Assembly: GCF_040802235.1 (NCBI RefSeq)
Contig: NC_133166.1
Span: forward strand, 112,420,991 to 112,484,990
Origin: Manis javanica
Lineage: Eukaryota > Chordata > Mammalia > Pholidota > Manidae
Length of the DNA: 64,000 nt
Direction of reading: 5' to 3'
Shown one piece after another: positions 42,431 through 56,500 of this stretch. Every line of letters starts with the position of its first letter. The first letter of the stretch is position 1. The notes under the pieces were generated by a model. It ran no database searches, was not told the DNA's origin, and was given only the letters and a program-made list of their open reading frames with translations. The position numbers and the translations under genes were made by a program.

Positions 42431-45400
42431 CTTTGTGAGGTGTCTGGGCAGTCTGAGCACTTGGCTGCTGGTGGTTGTGGAGAAGGCCCTCTGTCCCCTC
42501 AGTCTGGGATGGGGCTCAGCACCAGCTCCGGTTTGACAAGTCATTTCCATGCCTGTAGTTCCCCCCTGGAAGCGCCTAGTGGGAGTTGTCCCTCTCCTGC
42601 CCCACCCCGAGAGGTGTCTGTGGAGGCTGCCAGCAGTCACCCGTGGGGCTGCTGCACAGGACGGCAGGTGCCAGGTGCGGCAGAGGCAAGGCCCGGGTGC
42701 CTGCACCTGAGAACCTCAGCAGCGCTGTGGTCCTACAGTTCGTCCAGGCTGTTGTCCCGTGCGTCACCTTGTCATTGTCACCGTGCCCTGCCCTCGGAGC
42801 ACTGCTGTTTTGTGGAGTTGTCCCTTGCCTCCTGATAACTCCAGTGGCTGCACCGTCATGCTTACATGGCTGCCACCGGCGCTGCGGGGATGGCTCTGGG
42901 GGTGGGGTCTGTGGCAGGTTTGGCTCTCAGGGTGACCGCCAGGGAAGGAGTGAGAGGTCAGGGGCTTTGCGCTCTCTGGAGGCTGCCTGACCCCACCCTC
43001 AAGCGGCAGTGCCCTCCCCCTGTGACCTGCCCGTTCCTGACCCCGTGGGGCCTGGGCTAGTAGAAGGTCGTCATGCCTCAGTTGCCTTCCCCTGCCAGTC
43101 ACCAGCACCACAGCTAAGACCTGGCCCTGGCGTGGTCAGGGGGTGGAGCCTGGGCTTGGCACACCCCATTCACTCTTCCACCCCCTCTTTTTGCTGGGGG
43201 GAGCTGCCGGGCCACCTCTCATTCTTGTCCCCCACCCCTGTCCTGACACCATCTGGGATGGCCAGCACAGGTGCCACAGCACTGGCCACTGTAGGGCCCA
43301 GCCATCTTTCTGATCACAGATGTGCAGTGCTGTGGCCCGTCGCTGCCTTCTTGGAGGGGCTCCTGCTGCCGGGCACAGGAGCTAAGCGTGGCTGTGTTGA
43401 GAGTGAAGGTGTGGCCACGGGCCCACCTTACCCGAGGCTGCCTTTTCATCAGCAGCACTGTTTTCCTGTAGAGCATTTTAAAGGAATGTCCTCCTCCCTG
43501 TGTGGATTAGGAAGCCCCTGTCCCCTAAGCCGTTTGCTGGTGTACTTTGAGGAGCTCTGACATGCCTTCTGCCACCTCCCTGCTGGCTGCAGCCCTCTGC
43601 CCCCTCAGCCTGGCATCCATGCCTTCTGCAGGCAGGCCTGCTTTCTCATCCTCGCCCAGTGGGACCCAGAGGCACTGCCCATGCCAGGCTCCTGCTTTCT
43701 AGCCCTCACACTCTCCCGTCCTGTCCCTGCCTCTCCCAGGAGGCCCTTGTTTGGCCACCCCACAGCAGGATCCTGCCCCTTCTCCCCCACTTTTGGGTAC
43801 GGGTTTGGTCCTGCCATGCCGCGTATCTCCACTCCACTGCCTTTTCCTTTTCCTCCCCCTGCTCTTCCCTCCCTCCCATGACCTGCAGTGGTGGGAGAAT
43901 CAGGTACCAGGCCATGCCAGGCCAGGCAGTAAGGTCTGTGAGCAGAGGCCATGCCCAGCGCCCTGCCTGTCTGCAGATGGCCTCTATCAGGAGACACCTG
44001 GCTTCAGAATGAGGCCACATGTGGACACCGGTGTCTGATCCCCAGTGAGCAGGACCCTGGCCTGTGGTGCTGGCCCTGCTGGTGGGCATGTCCTCTGTCA
44101 GCTTGACCCTCTGATGGAGCAGTCCACGTGAGCCTGCCTGTGGGACACACGGGCACTTCCCTTCACTCTGGGTAGCTTCTCAGGGAGCAGTGAGGGCATC
44201 GCCATCCAATGGTAGGCTTGTCTTAAACCTGGGCACTTTGTTGTGAGCGCCTTAAGCACGTGGGAACAGACGCAGGCCCAGCCCCGCCTGTGGAAGTACT
44301 CCCAGCATTCTGGGCAGTTTGGGAAAAGGCAGCCGGCTTTCTCAGTGCTGTTCCAGAAAGCGCTGCCACCTTGTGCCCGTTAGAAGTCTGTGCTGGATGG
44401 GCTGGAGGCTCAGCTGGGTGCTTTGTTTTTTGAGCACAGGGCTTGGCGAGAACGAGGGCCACCCAGCAACGTCCGTGAGGTGAAGGCTTTGTCTGTGCAG
44501 GACAGGGAGCCAGGGCAAGCTCCAGCCCTCCGGTCCCTCCCTCACTGGGTGGGCTCTGGCTTCTGGACCGGACCGTGGTCCCCGGGCTCCTCAGGGTCAT
44601 GGAAGGGAGTGTCGAAGTTAACCCCTCCTGGAGGGAGAGGAAGGTGGGGATTGTCACCCCTTCTCAGCTGTTCACTAACCAGGAGCTTCCAGAACAAATA
44701 TGTCTCCGGGTGGTGGCTGTTCGGAGGCTGCCCTCCACTGCCTCTTCCTGCAGGTCAGTGTGCTGCCAGTGGCCACGTTTCCCTGAGGGCATGCAGCCTG
44801 CACCACAGGGGCGCCAGCCCACCATGGGGGCACTGGTGGGACATGGCCCCTTCTCCAGGGCTGCAGAGGCAGAGCTCCACGTTGGATTTAAGTGCACTCG
44901 ATTTTCAAACATGAGCAGCACATGCCTGTCTGAGCATCATCCTGTCATGTCCCCATGTCCAGGCTGGCTCAGCACAGTGCCACCCCAGCAGACCCTCCAC
45001 TTGACCCAGGGACACCCTCAGGGAGGGGCTGCTCAAGAGGACCTTGTCTAGGAAGGTGCAGTGGTGCCCTGGGCCCTCATGGGCCAGACTCAGCAGCCCA
45101 GGCCTCTGAGCGAAAGGAAAGGCAGAGTCCTTATGAAACAACCTCAGTGAGGACAGCCTCCTCCCATTTGCCCATTTATGCAACCCTCAGAAGCCCGTAC
45201 CCACCAGGCCCTACTTAGGGCCTTTTGTGCTTTGCATGAGGGGTCAGGCCTCTCCTTTGGGGCAGCTCACCCACAGGTGCCCTTTCTCTGCACCCTAGTG
45301 GACTGTGTAACCCCAGTTGGGTTCCTTGGAAACAGGAGCAGACTCCCATAGCAGGTCACAAGGACTGGTCTCTGAGTCTCTGAATGGGGACACTGGCCAG

Positions 45401-45494
45401 TGGCCCCCCATATGGGAGGGGGAAGAGGGTACATGGGAGGTGATGTTTACTAACTGGGTTCTCCTGGCCAGCAGGGCAGAGGGCAGCACAGGCA

Positions 45495-46020
45495 GACGGG
45501 AGACAGTAGACGCCCCCTCACGCAGCTTTATTTCTGGTGGTGCCCCCTAACAGCTGCTGGGACTGGGAGTGAAGGTACAGGTGATGGCATGGTGGAGACT
45601 GCCTGGCCCTGGTCTGTGGCCTTCATAGAGGCCCTCTCCTGGTCATTTTCTTTGTGCAGAAGTGGGAGTAAGTCACCTTCTTGCCTTGCTGGCTACTGGT
45701 TGTGGTTACAAATAACCCAGTTCATGTAGGGGTGCCTGGCACCAGGGTGACCAGTGAGGGCAGGTGGTTGGCATTTTTGCTTCAGTCATGACATAGCATT
45801 CTGCTGTTAGGAAAAAGGAGAGATAGGGATGAGATGGCACCTCAGCACTAGCACTTTCCTGGCTGTGGGGGTGGAGGGTCCCATGCTGGGGGCTTGAGGT
45901 TGAGAGGGGTGGTGGCCATTAGTCACTTGTGGAAGTGGAGTCTTCTGGCTGCTCAGAAAGGTGGACTGAGGTCTTGGTTGCCTTGGAGGTTTTGGAGTTT
46001 CTCCTCTTAGACTCACCATC
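45495..46020 (-). pseudogene. Possible antisense 3' exon or old retrocopy
   Basis: On the minus strand, a frame near 46020-45920 reads DGESKRRNSKTSKATK and on to a stop after SEQPEDSTSTSD. About 400 bp later there is an AATAAA signal (45532-45527 region, AATAAAGCTGCG). This looks like the 3' end of some mRNA. There is no clear poly(A) tail or target duplication and I do not recognise the protein. It could be chance. Confidence 0.2.
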
Positions 46021-47794
46021 TTGGAGGCCCTGCATCATGGAGGGACACCTGTACAGAAGGAGCCTGGTGGCACTAAACTGATTTCCTCACCCACCAGGCT
46101 ATGCCCTGAAGGGTGGGGACTGGCTTCCGTGCACTGTGGCTTCCCACCCAGAGCCTGGTGCCCACTGAAGTGTGGGTCCCTCCTGTTGCCCTTGTCAGCA
46201 TCCCATGGAGCATGTTGCCAGTGGGGCCCTACCTGTAGTGACTGGACCCCCAGGGGGTTGGCAGGGCCTGGAGGTGAGTTTAATTGGAGAACATTGTGTT
46301 GGGTGGAGGGTGCTCCATCACCTACTCCAGGTGCAGCTCAGTTCCCCAGACCTGATCGATGTCCCCACGTGCTGGTGTTTCCTGGGCAGCTGGGAGGGAT
46401 AGAGGGCTTCAGCATGCTACGGGGCCACCTCGGGGCCAGACCCAGAGCCGCCAGTACCAGTGTGTGTGTGTTGTTTCTAACAGCTGCATCCTTTTTGAAC
46501 TGACAGCAGTGTCATCTAGGCCTGCTCTTTGAGGCCTGGGGAGGTGGGAGTGATGGGGTGGGGCAGGTGCGGAGGAGCACCAGAGTGCTGGGCTGGGAGC
46601 GGGGAGCGCGCCACGCTCTCCTCCTCTCTCACTCTAGACTGACCTCCAGGTTCTATCTGCGGAGTCTGAGGAATTCCAGAATCTGAGTTGAAAGCACTCT
46701 GCAGTGTTTCCTGGGAGTAGAGGAAAAGCACTGGTTCATCTGGCAGCGGCCTTTTGAGCACCCCTCATTTGTGTCCCCTGCTGGCAGGATGTTATGGAGT
46801 AGACAGCCCCTGCTCCCATGGAACTTGATTTCACATGCCCATTGTGGGAAAACAAACACAAAAAATAGGGAGAGTGAAAAGCGTGTGCCCTCTCCACCCA
46901 GAGACATTTTGTGCTGGAAGTGAGACCAGTGTGCCAACCGGGGGTCCTGTGCACACTTGCCCAGAAGCCACTGAGGTGTTGATGGTTCTGCGGGCAGGAT
47001 TGCAGAAGGCAGCTGGTGGGCTCTGAGGGCACGGTCTTCCTGGAGAGGCTCAGCCTCCTGGAGAGGCTGCCACCGCAGTGTTACTCCTTCATGACGACTC
47101 TGCCATGTGCCAGGCAGAGGGGGCACCTGGTGAGCCAGGAGGCGGGCCTGTGCTCCCTCCTTTGGTGATAGCCTGCCTGCTCTGGTTTTCTTGTGACTGG
47201 CCTGAGTACATTTTAATGGCACTGACCCTGAGTTAAGATTTTCCAGCTTTTTCTTTAAGAGATAGGTAGCAGAGATGGAAACTGGGAGGTGCTGGAATGC
47301 AGTGGAGATGCAACTGTGTCACTGGGGCTTGCTGTGTGTACTCTGAACCTTCGTTCTGCCGCCAAGCAGAAAGTCAGGCCAGGGAACCCAGCTGTGTGCC
47401 AGGAGACCAGTGGTGGAGGTGGGGATGTGCGTGTGTGTCTGCATAGTGGAGCCCTGGGACCCCTGTTTGGCAGTTCCGAGGTGCACCCTGCGGAGGGCCT
47501 AAGAGCAGACAGAGTTGGACCTGTGCCCTTTTCTTTCCTGGCTATGTGTGAGGGGTGGTTGTCTTTCCATGTTGCTGATTTTCTTTTATAGACTTTACCC
47601 CCCCACACCCAAGGGTGCATCCCCATACATGCACACAGGCGTGCACATGCCCACAAGTTGTTGGAACCATGTGCACCATTTAGTTCTACCTGTTGGGCAG
47701 AAATGCAGCCTGTTTTGACACCATGAACTGCATGCCTGGTGCCCTGGTTGGCAGAGTATTGAAAAGGCAGCAGGGCCTGGGGGCAGTGGGGCAA

Positions 47795-47870
47795 GCCTAG
47801 AGCAGTGTTTCTCAAAGTGTCTTTTGAGGAACCCCCATTTTCTGAGATGCCCAGAGGCCCTGGATGAAGC
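47795..47870 (+). repeat. hAT-type (MER5-like) relic
   Basis: AGAGCAGTGTTTCTCAAAGTG is the hallmark end of the MER5-type non-autonomous hAT elements. Only a short 5' part is recognisable. Confidence 0.45.
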
Positions 47871-50800
47871 CTGGGGTCCTCCAGGCAGCTCAGTGGACAG
47901 CAGCAGTTCAGGGCTCCAAGCAGTCATGACTCTAATGACTCTGGCTGACTGTTGGATGGCAGTTCACCCTCCTTGGCCTCTGCTGCCCTGTCTCCCCACC
48001 CTCCAGCTCCCTGCCCCTGTTTCTCTTAGTTACTGGAGGTGACAGTGAACACAGGGCTCAGAAGAAAGTCAGGGCTGTGACTCATCCACAGGATGCCCTG
48101 CCTACCCTAGTTGCTGGCGGGGATGCAGAGAGGAGCTCTGTGTCCCAGGCCTGGATGTACCCCCAGGGTTCTCCTGAAGTGCGTTCATGCCCTGCTGTGG
48201 GTTGTGGGCCTTTCTGTACTTGCTCAAGTCTCTCCCTTGCCTGATGAACAGGCGGTAGCTGGGTCCACACATTCCTTAGAAGGAGCTTGGATGAGGCTCC
48301 AGCCACTGGGTTTCTGAGAGTCAGTGAGGTGGGTGCTCAGGGAGAACAGCCGCTCCGGCGGGCCGGTGGAGTGGGCACCTTTGTCCCCTCCAGAAGGGCC
48401 TTTTCTGCTGGGCTGACCTCTCCGCGCTCTGCTCCCTGTGCTGACGTGTCACAATTGCTCCCTCTCAGTGGGCTTTCCCATGTCTCTCTCGACCCACAGG
48501 CAGCCTCTGCTCTGCCCACCTCAGCCTGAGAGAAGGTGGGCCCAGGCACCCCGAGCCTGCCTGTGAGCAATCAGCCTTGTGAGTGCTGGCGGAGGCCATC
48601 TGCCCTGCAGGCAGTGGTCTCGAAAGGGGCCGCCTACAAAGGGGCTTGGTGCCCATGCAGTATGCCATCTGCAGGTTAGGCTATCTTGAGGGTCTGCTTC
48701 CCCAGCCCAGTGTGTACCCAATGTGTGGCAGGCATCCTCATTATTGGTGTATTAGTCAGGCTTACTAGTTTCAGAGAGACTGAGTACTTAAGCCCCAGCG
48801 AGCGCTGAAATCACCAAAGTCACGCAGGAGCACATCTTGCGGGTCACGTCTGTAGTCGTGTGGTGTCTTGCCTGCAGGGCACTGGGATTAGCTCTGCATC
48901 GGCCTGTGTAAAGGAGACTCATTTCCTGCTTGTGCTCCAGGCCTTGGGATGCTGCCTGCAAAGAAAGGGCTGTGCAGCCTGACCTTTGCTCCTTCATGGC
49001 CAGACTGGAGACCTAGGCCTTCTCTGGAGATGGTCACTGTGCAGGGCTTCAGACATGTTTTGTAATTAAAATGCCTGTGTTCAAGTACATTCTGTCATCC
49101 CTGCTGGAAAGGCCACGTACCTTTTTGGCCGAAGGAATGCTGGGCTCAGCTGAGTTCTGTGGAGAGTTCCTGGCATTTATGTTTGTGCAAAACCAGTGTG
49201 TTGTCTTCTTGTGACCTTGACGTTAGTGCGCTTCCTCCAGGGCCTGCCGGGTGCAGACTCTTCTCAGCAATGCAGTTCATCTGCCCTGGTCTCACCCTGG
49301 AGCGTAGGGCGTCAGTGATGTTGGGGTGTTGCCCTTCCTCTCATGGTGCCGTGTGCTCCGGTTCTTTGCTGTGTTGTCTTTTCACAGCTGTCACCTCCTC
49401 ACTGGACTTGAGGTTTTTAGGAAGATGTGGTTTGCTGGCCCTTGAGGTCTGAGCTGTCACCAGGAGTGCGTCTTCTGTCCAGTGGGCTGGCTCCATGTGA
49501 GGGCTCAACCACCACCCTGCTGGTGGAGTCCGGGCCATGGGGCCTCTGCGAAGCTCATGTCCCATTTTCACAGCCAGGGCGCTGGGCCCCGGGAGCCTGG
49601 GGAGGTGTGCTGGGACGTCCATGGGCTCAGAGGTGCCCTGCATTGGCCCTGGGGCTGCTACCCGCTCTGCTTGCTGCCATGAGGCCGTGAGCACTGCAGT
49701 TTAACTCCCAGAGACTCCAGAGCACACTGTGCCATGTTGGTCTTCTCCAGGTGGAGCGGCTTGGCTGCTTGTGGTTCTTGCTCCCGGGAATGGACTGGCT
49801 GAGCACCGGGGCGGGTATTACTGGTGGGGCTCTCAGTCCGGGGCCTGGGGCCTGCTGTTAGCATGCACCCACCTCAGGTCTGCTGCTTTAAACACGGCGT
49901 CTTCCCTGCTCCTGGCAGCAAGGCAAGGACACATGGGGCGGCCTCTGGCCAGTGCACATAGTGGGAAGAGGCACCTTCTCTGCTGGCCTGTAGCCCAGGC
50001 TCTGGACCCACCTGCCCCAGCTGTGTGACCTCGGGCTGCTGGGTCAGATCTCTGAACTCTAGTGGCTCCACCTGTGGGGACCACGCTCCTCCCTGGTGGG
50101 GCAGCTTCCTGTTGCGGTGGGTACACCATGGGAGCAGGAGCTGCTGTTAAGGACTCAGTGGCTGGTGTCTCCACAGGGTCCTAACCCTGTGCTGAACGGG
50201 CCGTGAGGGGATGGTGGGTGCAGCCTGCTGTGCTTCCCCCGCAATGGGCCTCCAGGAGTTGTCACCACGGCGCTGCAGGTGAAGTAGTGCTGGGCTTGGC
50301 TGGCTGCCCCAGGGGAGTGAGGCCTAGGGACCAGCTGGCTCACGGGGCTGTGCTCTGTGAGCTGTTCTGATGACTTTTCAGCCTAGGGGCTCAGATGCCG
50401 TCTCAGGATGTGGCACCTGCAGGTATCCTCATTTGTCCTGTTGGTACTTTTTGCAGACTCCCGTGTGATTGGGGTCACAAGGTCCTCGTGGTAACACAGC
50501 ACATGGAAGAAGAGTGGTAATTAGGGGCTTCTTCTGCTCCCCTGGAGCTGGGGGTACCCGCTAGGAGTGGTTTATAGGCAGTGCTGAGGTTTTCTGTTAT
50601 GTCATTTCTTTCTCAGAAGTCTGGGTTACTTGATTTCTAATAAAAATGATAAAATGCTCTCTAAAATGCCTTTTGTAAGGGTCTAGGGTAAAGATTACAT
50701 TCCTTGGCCTGTGTCCCTTGCCCCAGAGCCAGTGCCAGGTCAGGCCATGGACTAGCTGTTCAAACCCACTGTGGTTCTAGCCACAGAGCCTGATCCAGGC

Positions 50801-51139
50801 CAGTTGTTGGCTGCATGATCATGTCAGGGCCACAGCTTTGCTGGGCTCCCTCCAGGCAAGTCCTAGAGCCCCAGGCTCTCTAGATGGAGGCACTGAGTGG
50901 TGGCCTTAGGGGCATATGTACTTATCCTTTCTTCAGTCTTCCACAGACTCCGATGCGCTTTCTGCAGCTGGACTCCTGGTCTGTGTTCATGCTGTCTGCT
51001 TGGTCTGGAGAGCCTCCCATCTGCCTGCTGACTCCTGCATGGTTTCACTGGCCGTGGGCTCTTAGAATATTTGGACTGCTGCCTCAGAACCCAGACACAA
51101 ATGGGAGTGGGGGTGGAGCTTCCCAGTCGTCTTAAAAGA

Positions 51140-52735
51140 TGCTCGTCCTATCTAGCAGGAAAGAAAATTAAGAAAGCAACCCCGTTTCTAATAGCATCAA
51201 AAAACATCTAGGAATAAACCTAACCTAGAAGGTGAAAGACTTGTACACTGACAACTACAAGAATTTGATCAAGGAAATTGAAGAAGACAAATAAATGGAA
51301 AGCTATTCTATGTTCATGAATAGGAAGAATTAATATTGTTAAAATGACTGTACTACCCAAAGCAATCTACAGATGCAGTGCCGTCTCTGTCAAAATTCCA
51401 ATGGTATTTTTCACAGAAACAGAACAAACAATCCTAAAATTGGTGCAGAACCACAAAAGACCCCAAAGCACTCTTGAGCACGAAGAACAAAGCTGGGGGC
51501 ATCACACTCCAAACTATGTATTTTAAGAATGTATTAATCAAAATAGTATAGTGTTGGCATAAAAACAGGCACATAACATAGATCAGTGGAACAGAATAGA
51601 AGGCCAAGAACTAAACCCACACATATGTGGTCAATTAATTTATGCCAAAGGAGCCAAGAATATGGGGAAAGGATAGTCTCTTCAATAAATGGTGCTGGGA
51701 GAACTGGGCAGTCACATGCAAAAGAATGAAGCTGGACCACTATCCTGTACCACTCAGAAATGACCTAGAAATGGATTAAAGGCTTGAACATAAGATCTTG
51801 AAACCATAAAGCTCCTAGAAGAGAACAGAGATGCTAATCTCCTCGACATTGGTCTTGGCAGTTTCCTGGATATGACATCAAGAGCACTGGAAATGAGCAA
51901 AAATGAACGAGTGAGACTCCCATCAAATTAAAACCTGCGCAGCAAAAGAAACCACAAAATGAAGAGGCATTCTGTGGAGTAGGACAAACTATTTGCAGAC
52001 CAAATATCTGCTAAGGGGTGGATATCCAGAATAGACAAGGAACTAAAATGAGCAGAGGACCTGAACAAGGAAGACCTACAGATGGTCAACAGACATGTGA
52101 AAAAATGCCCAACATCAGTCATCATCAGGGAAATGCAAATCCAAACACTGGTGAGACACCACCTCACACCTGTTGGAATGGCTGTCATCAAAGAGACAAG
52201 AAATAACAGATGTTGGCAAGGATGTGGAGAAAAGGGACCCCTTGTGCACTGTGGATGAGGCTCTGAATTGGTGCAGCCACTGTGGAAAGCAGATGGGAGT
52301 TCCTCAAAAACCTATAAATAGAAATACCTAATAAACAGCAATCCCACTTCTGGATATATGTCCAAACGAAATCATTATCCTGAAGACCTACCTGTATTCC
52401 CCTGCTCACTGCAGCATTGTCACAACAGCCAAGGTATGGTAACACCCTGAGTGTCCATTGACAAATGAGTGAATCAAGAAAATGTGGTACATAGACTCAG
52501 TGGAACACTACTCAGGCCTTAAGAAAGGAGGAAACCCTGTGATGTGGGACAACATGGCTGGACCTGGAGGGTACAGTGCTGCATGAAATAAACCAGGCAG
52601 AGCAGAGAAGACAACTACTACAAGTGGAATCTTAAGGAAGAAAGAATGTTGAACTCGGGAACAGAGTAATAGTGTGGTGGCCAGGGGGTGGGGGAAACAG
52701 GAAGGGGTTAGTTAAAGAGTACAAAATTTACCAAA
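51140..52735 (+). mobile_element. Old L1 3' half, sense strand
   Basis: The segment matches the late ORF2 region of an old L1 (words such as AAGCAATCTACAGATGCAGT, ATAGATCAGTGGAACAGAAT and CCAAATATCTGCTAAGGGG) and runs into its 3'UTR (TGGATATATGTCCAAACG, AACACTACTCAGGCCTTAAG). Many stops and frameshifts break it. It is a 5'-truncated, inactive copy. Confidence 0.75.
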
Positions 52736-52934
52736 AAAGCTCATTCTGGCTTTGTTTCTCCTCTTGTTTCTTCCTTCCTGAGGTCCCTGGACAGCCTCTG
52801 GGGAGGATGTGGAGCCTCCCCATTGGCCTGGGGCACCAGGAAGGTGTTGGGGGGCTGAACCCCTGCCCCCCAATGCAGGAGATTTGTAGGGGGAGTTCCT
52901 TGTCACAGTAGTTCACCTTAGCTGAATCCTACCC

Positions 52935-53188
52935 ATACATGCTAGCCAGCATAAAGGTTTGAAAACCACCATTCACACATTTGACCTAATGTAGAGAATA
53001 GCGAACCCCACAGCAGCAGGCTACTGTGCCCTCTTTAAGGACTCAGGAATACTTACAAAACCTGACCAAACCTTGACATTTGTCAGCAGACGGAAACCAT
53101 CCAGGGTATGTTCTTAGCCAAAGTAGAATCAAGCCAGAAATCAACAGAGATGAGCTAACTCCTGACACCCTCCAGTTCCTTGGAAATG
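52935..53188 (+). mobile_element. Ancient L1 ORF2 fragment, left of nested L1
   Basis: AAGTAGAATCAAGCCAGAAATC and CCAGTTCCTTGGAAATGAGG match the interval between endonuclease and reverse transcriptase of old L1s in sense orientation. The same element resumes at 59515 after the inserted L1, so it was the insertion target. Confidence 0.55.
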
Positions 53189-53201
53189 AGGAGACACACT
53201 T
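53189..53201 (+). repeat. Target-site duplication, left copy
   Basis: AGGAGACACACTT is repeated exactly at 59502-59514. The two copies bracket the L1 and its TTTA-type tail. Confidence 0.9.
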
Positions 53202-53549
53202 TATTTATTTATTTATTTATTTTGGTACCATTAATGTACAATTACATGAGCAACATTATGGTTACTAGACTTCCCCCATTATCAAGTCCCCACCATATAC
53301 CCCAATTACAGTCACTGTCCATGAGCGTAGTAAGATACTATAGAATCACTACTTGTCTTCTTTGTGTTGTACTGCCTTCCTCCTGTCCCCCCTCCCACAT
53401 AATGTGTGTTAATCATAATGCCCCTTTTCCCCCCTGATCCCTCCCTTCCCACCCATCCTCCCCAGCCCCTTTCCCTTTGGTAACTGTTAGTCCATTCTTG
53501 GGTTCTGTGAGTCTGCTGCTGTTTTGTTCCTTCAGTTTTTTCTTTGTTC

Positions 53550-56500
53550 TTATACTTCACTTATGAGTGAAATCATTTGATACTTGTCTTTCTCTGCCTG
53601 ACTTATTTCACTGAGCGTAATACCCTCTAACTCCATCCGTGTTGTCCCAAATGGTAGGATTTGTTTTCTTATGGCTGAATAATATTCCATTGTGTATATG
53701 TACCACATCTTCTTTGTCCATTCATCTACTAATGGACACTTAGGTTGCTTCTGTTTCTTGGATGTTGTAAATAGTGCTGTGATAAACAGGAGTGCATATG
53801 TATTTTTCAAGCTGGGCTCCTGCATTCTTAGGGTAAACTCCTAGGAGTGGAATTCCTGGGTCAAATGGTATTTCTATTTTGACTTTTTTGAGGAACCTCC
53901 ATACTGCTTTCCACAGTTGGTTGAACTAATTTACATTCCCACCAGCAGTGTACGTGTGTTCCCCTTTCTCCACATCCTCGCCAACATTTGTTGTTCTTTG
54001 TCTTTTGGATGTTGGCCATCCTAACTGGTGTGAGGTGATATCTCATTGTGGTTTTAATTTGCATTTCTCTGATAATTAGCTATGTGGAGCATCTTTTCAT
54101 GTGCCTGTTGGCCATCTGAATTTCTTCTTTGCAGAAGAGTCTGTTCAGCTCCTCTGCCCATTTTTTAATTGGATTATTTGCTTTTTGTTTGTTGAGGTGC
54201 ATGAGCTCTTTATATATTTTGTATGTCAACCCCTTATCAGATATGTCATTTATGAATATATTCTCCCATACTGTAGGATGCCTTTTTGTTCTCCTGATGG
54301 TGTCCTTTGCTGTACAGAAGCTTTTTAGTTTGATATAGTCCCACTTGTTCATTTTTGCTTTTGTTTCCCTTGCCCAGGGAGATAATGTTTATGAAGAAGT
54401 TGCACATGTTTATGTCCAAGAGATTTTTGCCTATGTTTTTTTCTAAGACTTTTATGGTTTCATGACTTACATTCAGGTCTTTGATCCATTTTGAGTTTAC
54501 TTTTGTGTATGGGGTTAGACAATGATCCAGTTTTATTCTCTTACATGTAGCTGTCCAGTTTTGCCAACACCAGCTATTGAAGAGGCTGTCATTCCCCCCA
54601 TTGTATGTCCATGGCTCCTTTATCATATATTAATTGACCATATATGTTTGGGTTAATATCTGAACTCTCTATTCTGTTCCACTGTTCTGTGGGTCTGTCC
54701 TTGTGCAAGTACCAGATTGTCTTGATTACTGTGGCTTTGTAATAGAGCTTGAAGTTGGGAAGCGAGATATCCCCTGCCTTCTCAGGATTGCTTTGGCTAT
54801 TTGGGGTCTTTTGTGGTTCCATGTGAATTTTAGAACTGTTTGTTCCATTTTGTTGAAGAATGCTGTTGGTATTTTGATAGGAATTGCAATGAATCTGTAG
54901 ATTGCTTTAGGCAGGATAGCCATTTTGACAATATTAAATCTTCCTACGCAAGAGCATGGGATGAGTTTCCATTTGTTAGTGTCCTCTTTAATTTCTCTTA
55001 GGAGTGTCTTGTAGTTTTTAGGGTATAGGTCTTTCACTTCCTTGGTTAGGTTTGTTCCTAGGTATTTTATTCTTTTTGATGCAATTGTGAATGGAATTGT
55101 TTTCCTGATTTCTCTTTCTGCTAGTTCATCGTTAGTATATAGGAATGCAACAGATTTCTGTGTATTAATTTTGTATCTTGCAACTTTGCTGAATTCAGAT
55201 ATTCTAGTAGTTTTGGAGGTGGAGTCTTTAGGGTTTTTTATGTACAATATCATGTCATCTGCAAATAGTGACAGTTTGACTTCTTCCTTACCAATCTGGA
55301 TGCCTTTTATTTCTTTGTTTTGTCTGATTGCTGTGGCTAGGACCTCCAGTACTATGCTGAATAGAAGTGGGAAGAGTGGGCATCCCTGTCTTGTTCCCAA
55401 TCTTAGGTGAAAAGGTTTCAACTTCTCACTGTTAAGTATGATGTTCATTGTGGGTTTATCATATGTGGCCTTTATTATGTTGAGGTACTTGCCCTCTATA
55501 CCCATTTTGTTGAGAGTTTTTATCATTAATGGATGTTGAATTTTGTCAAATCCTTTTTCAGCATCTATGGAGATGATCATGTGTTTTTTGTCCTTTTTGT
55601 TGATGTGGTGGATGATGTTGATGGATTTTTGAATGTTGTACCATCCATGCATCCATGAGATGAATCTCACTTAATTATGATGTATGATCCTTTTGATGTA
55701 TTTTTTAATTTGGTTTGCTAATATTTTGTTGAGTATTTTTGCATCTATGTTCATCAGGAATATTGGTCTGTAATTTTCTTTTTTTATGGTGTCTTTGCCT
55801 GGTTTTGGTATTAGAGTGATGCTGGCTTCATAGAATGAGTTTGGAAGTCTGCCCTCCTCTTCTATTTTTTGGAAAACTTTAAGGAGAATGAGTATTATGT
55901 CTTCTCTAAATATCTGATAAAATTCAGCGGTGAATCCATCTGGTCCGGTGATTTTGTTTTTCAGTAATTTTTTGATTACCGATTCGATTTCATTGCTGGT
56001 AATTGGTCTGTTTAGATTTTGTTTCTTCCTTGGTCAGTCTTGGAAGGTTGTATTTTTCTAGAAAGTTGTCCATTTCTTCTAGGTTATTCAGTTTGTTAGC
56101 ATATAGATTTTCTTAGTATTCTCTAATAATTCTTTGTATTTCTGTGGTATCTGTCTTGATTTTTCCTTTCTCATTTCTGATTCTGTTTATGTATATAGAT
56201 TCTCTTCTTCTCTTAATAAGTCTGGCTAGGGGGTTATCTATTTTGTTTATTTTCTCAAAAAGAACCAGCTTTTGGTTTCATTGATTTTTTCTATTGTTTT
56301 ATTCATTTCAATTTTATTTATTTCTTCTCTGATCTTTATTATATCCCTCCTTCTGCTGAATTTGGGCCTCATTTGTTCTTCTTTTTCTTGTTTCAATAAT
56401 TGTGACTTTAGACTATTCATTTGGGATTGTTCTTCATTCTTTAAGTAGTCCTGGATGGCTATATACTTTCCTCTTAGAACTGCCTTCGCTTCATCCCACA

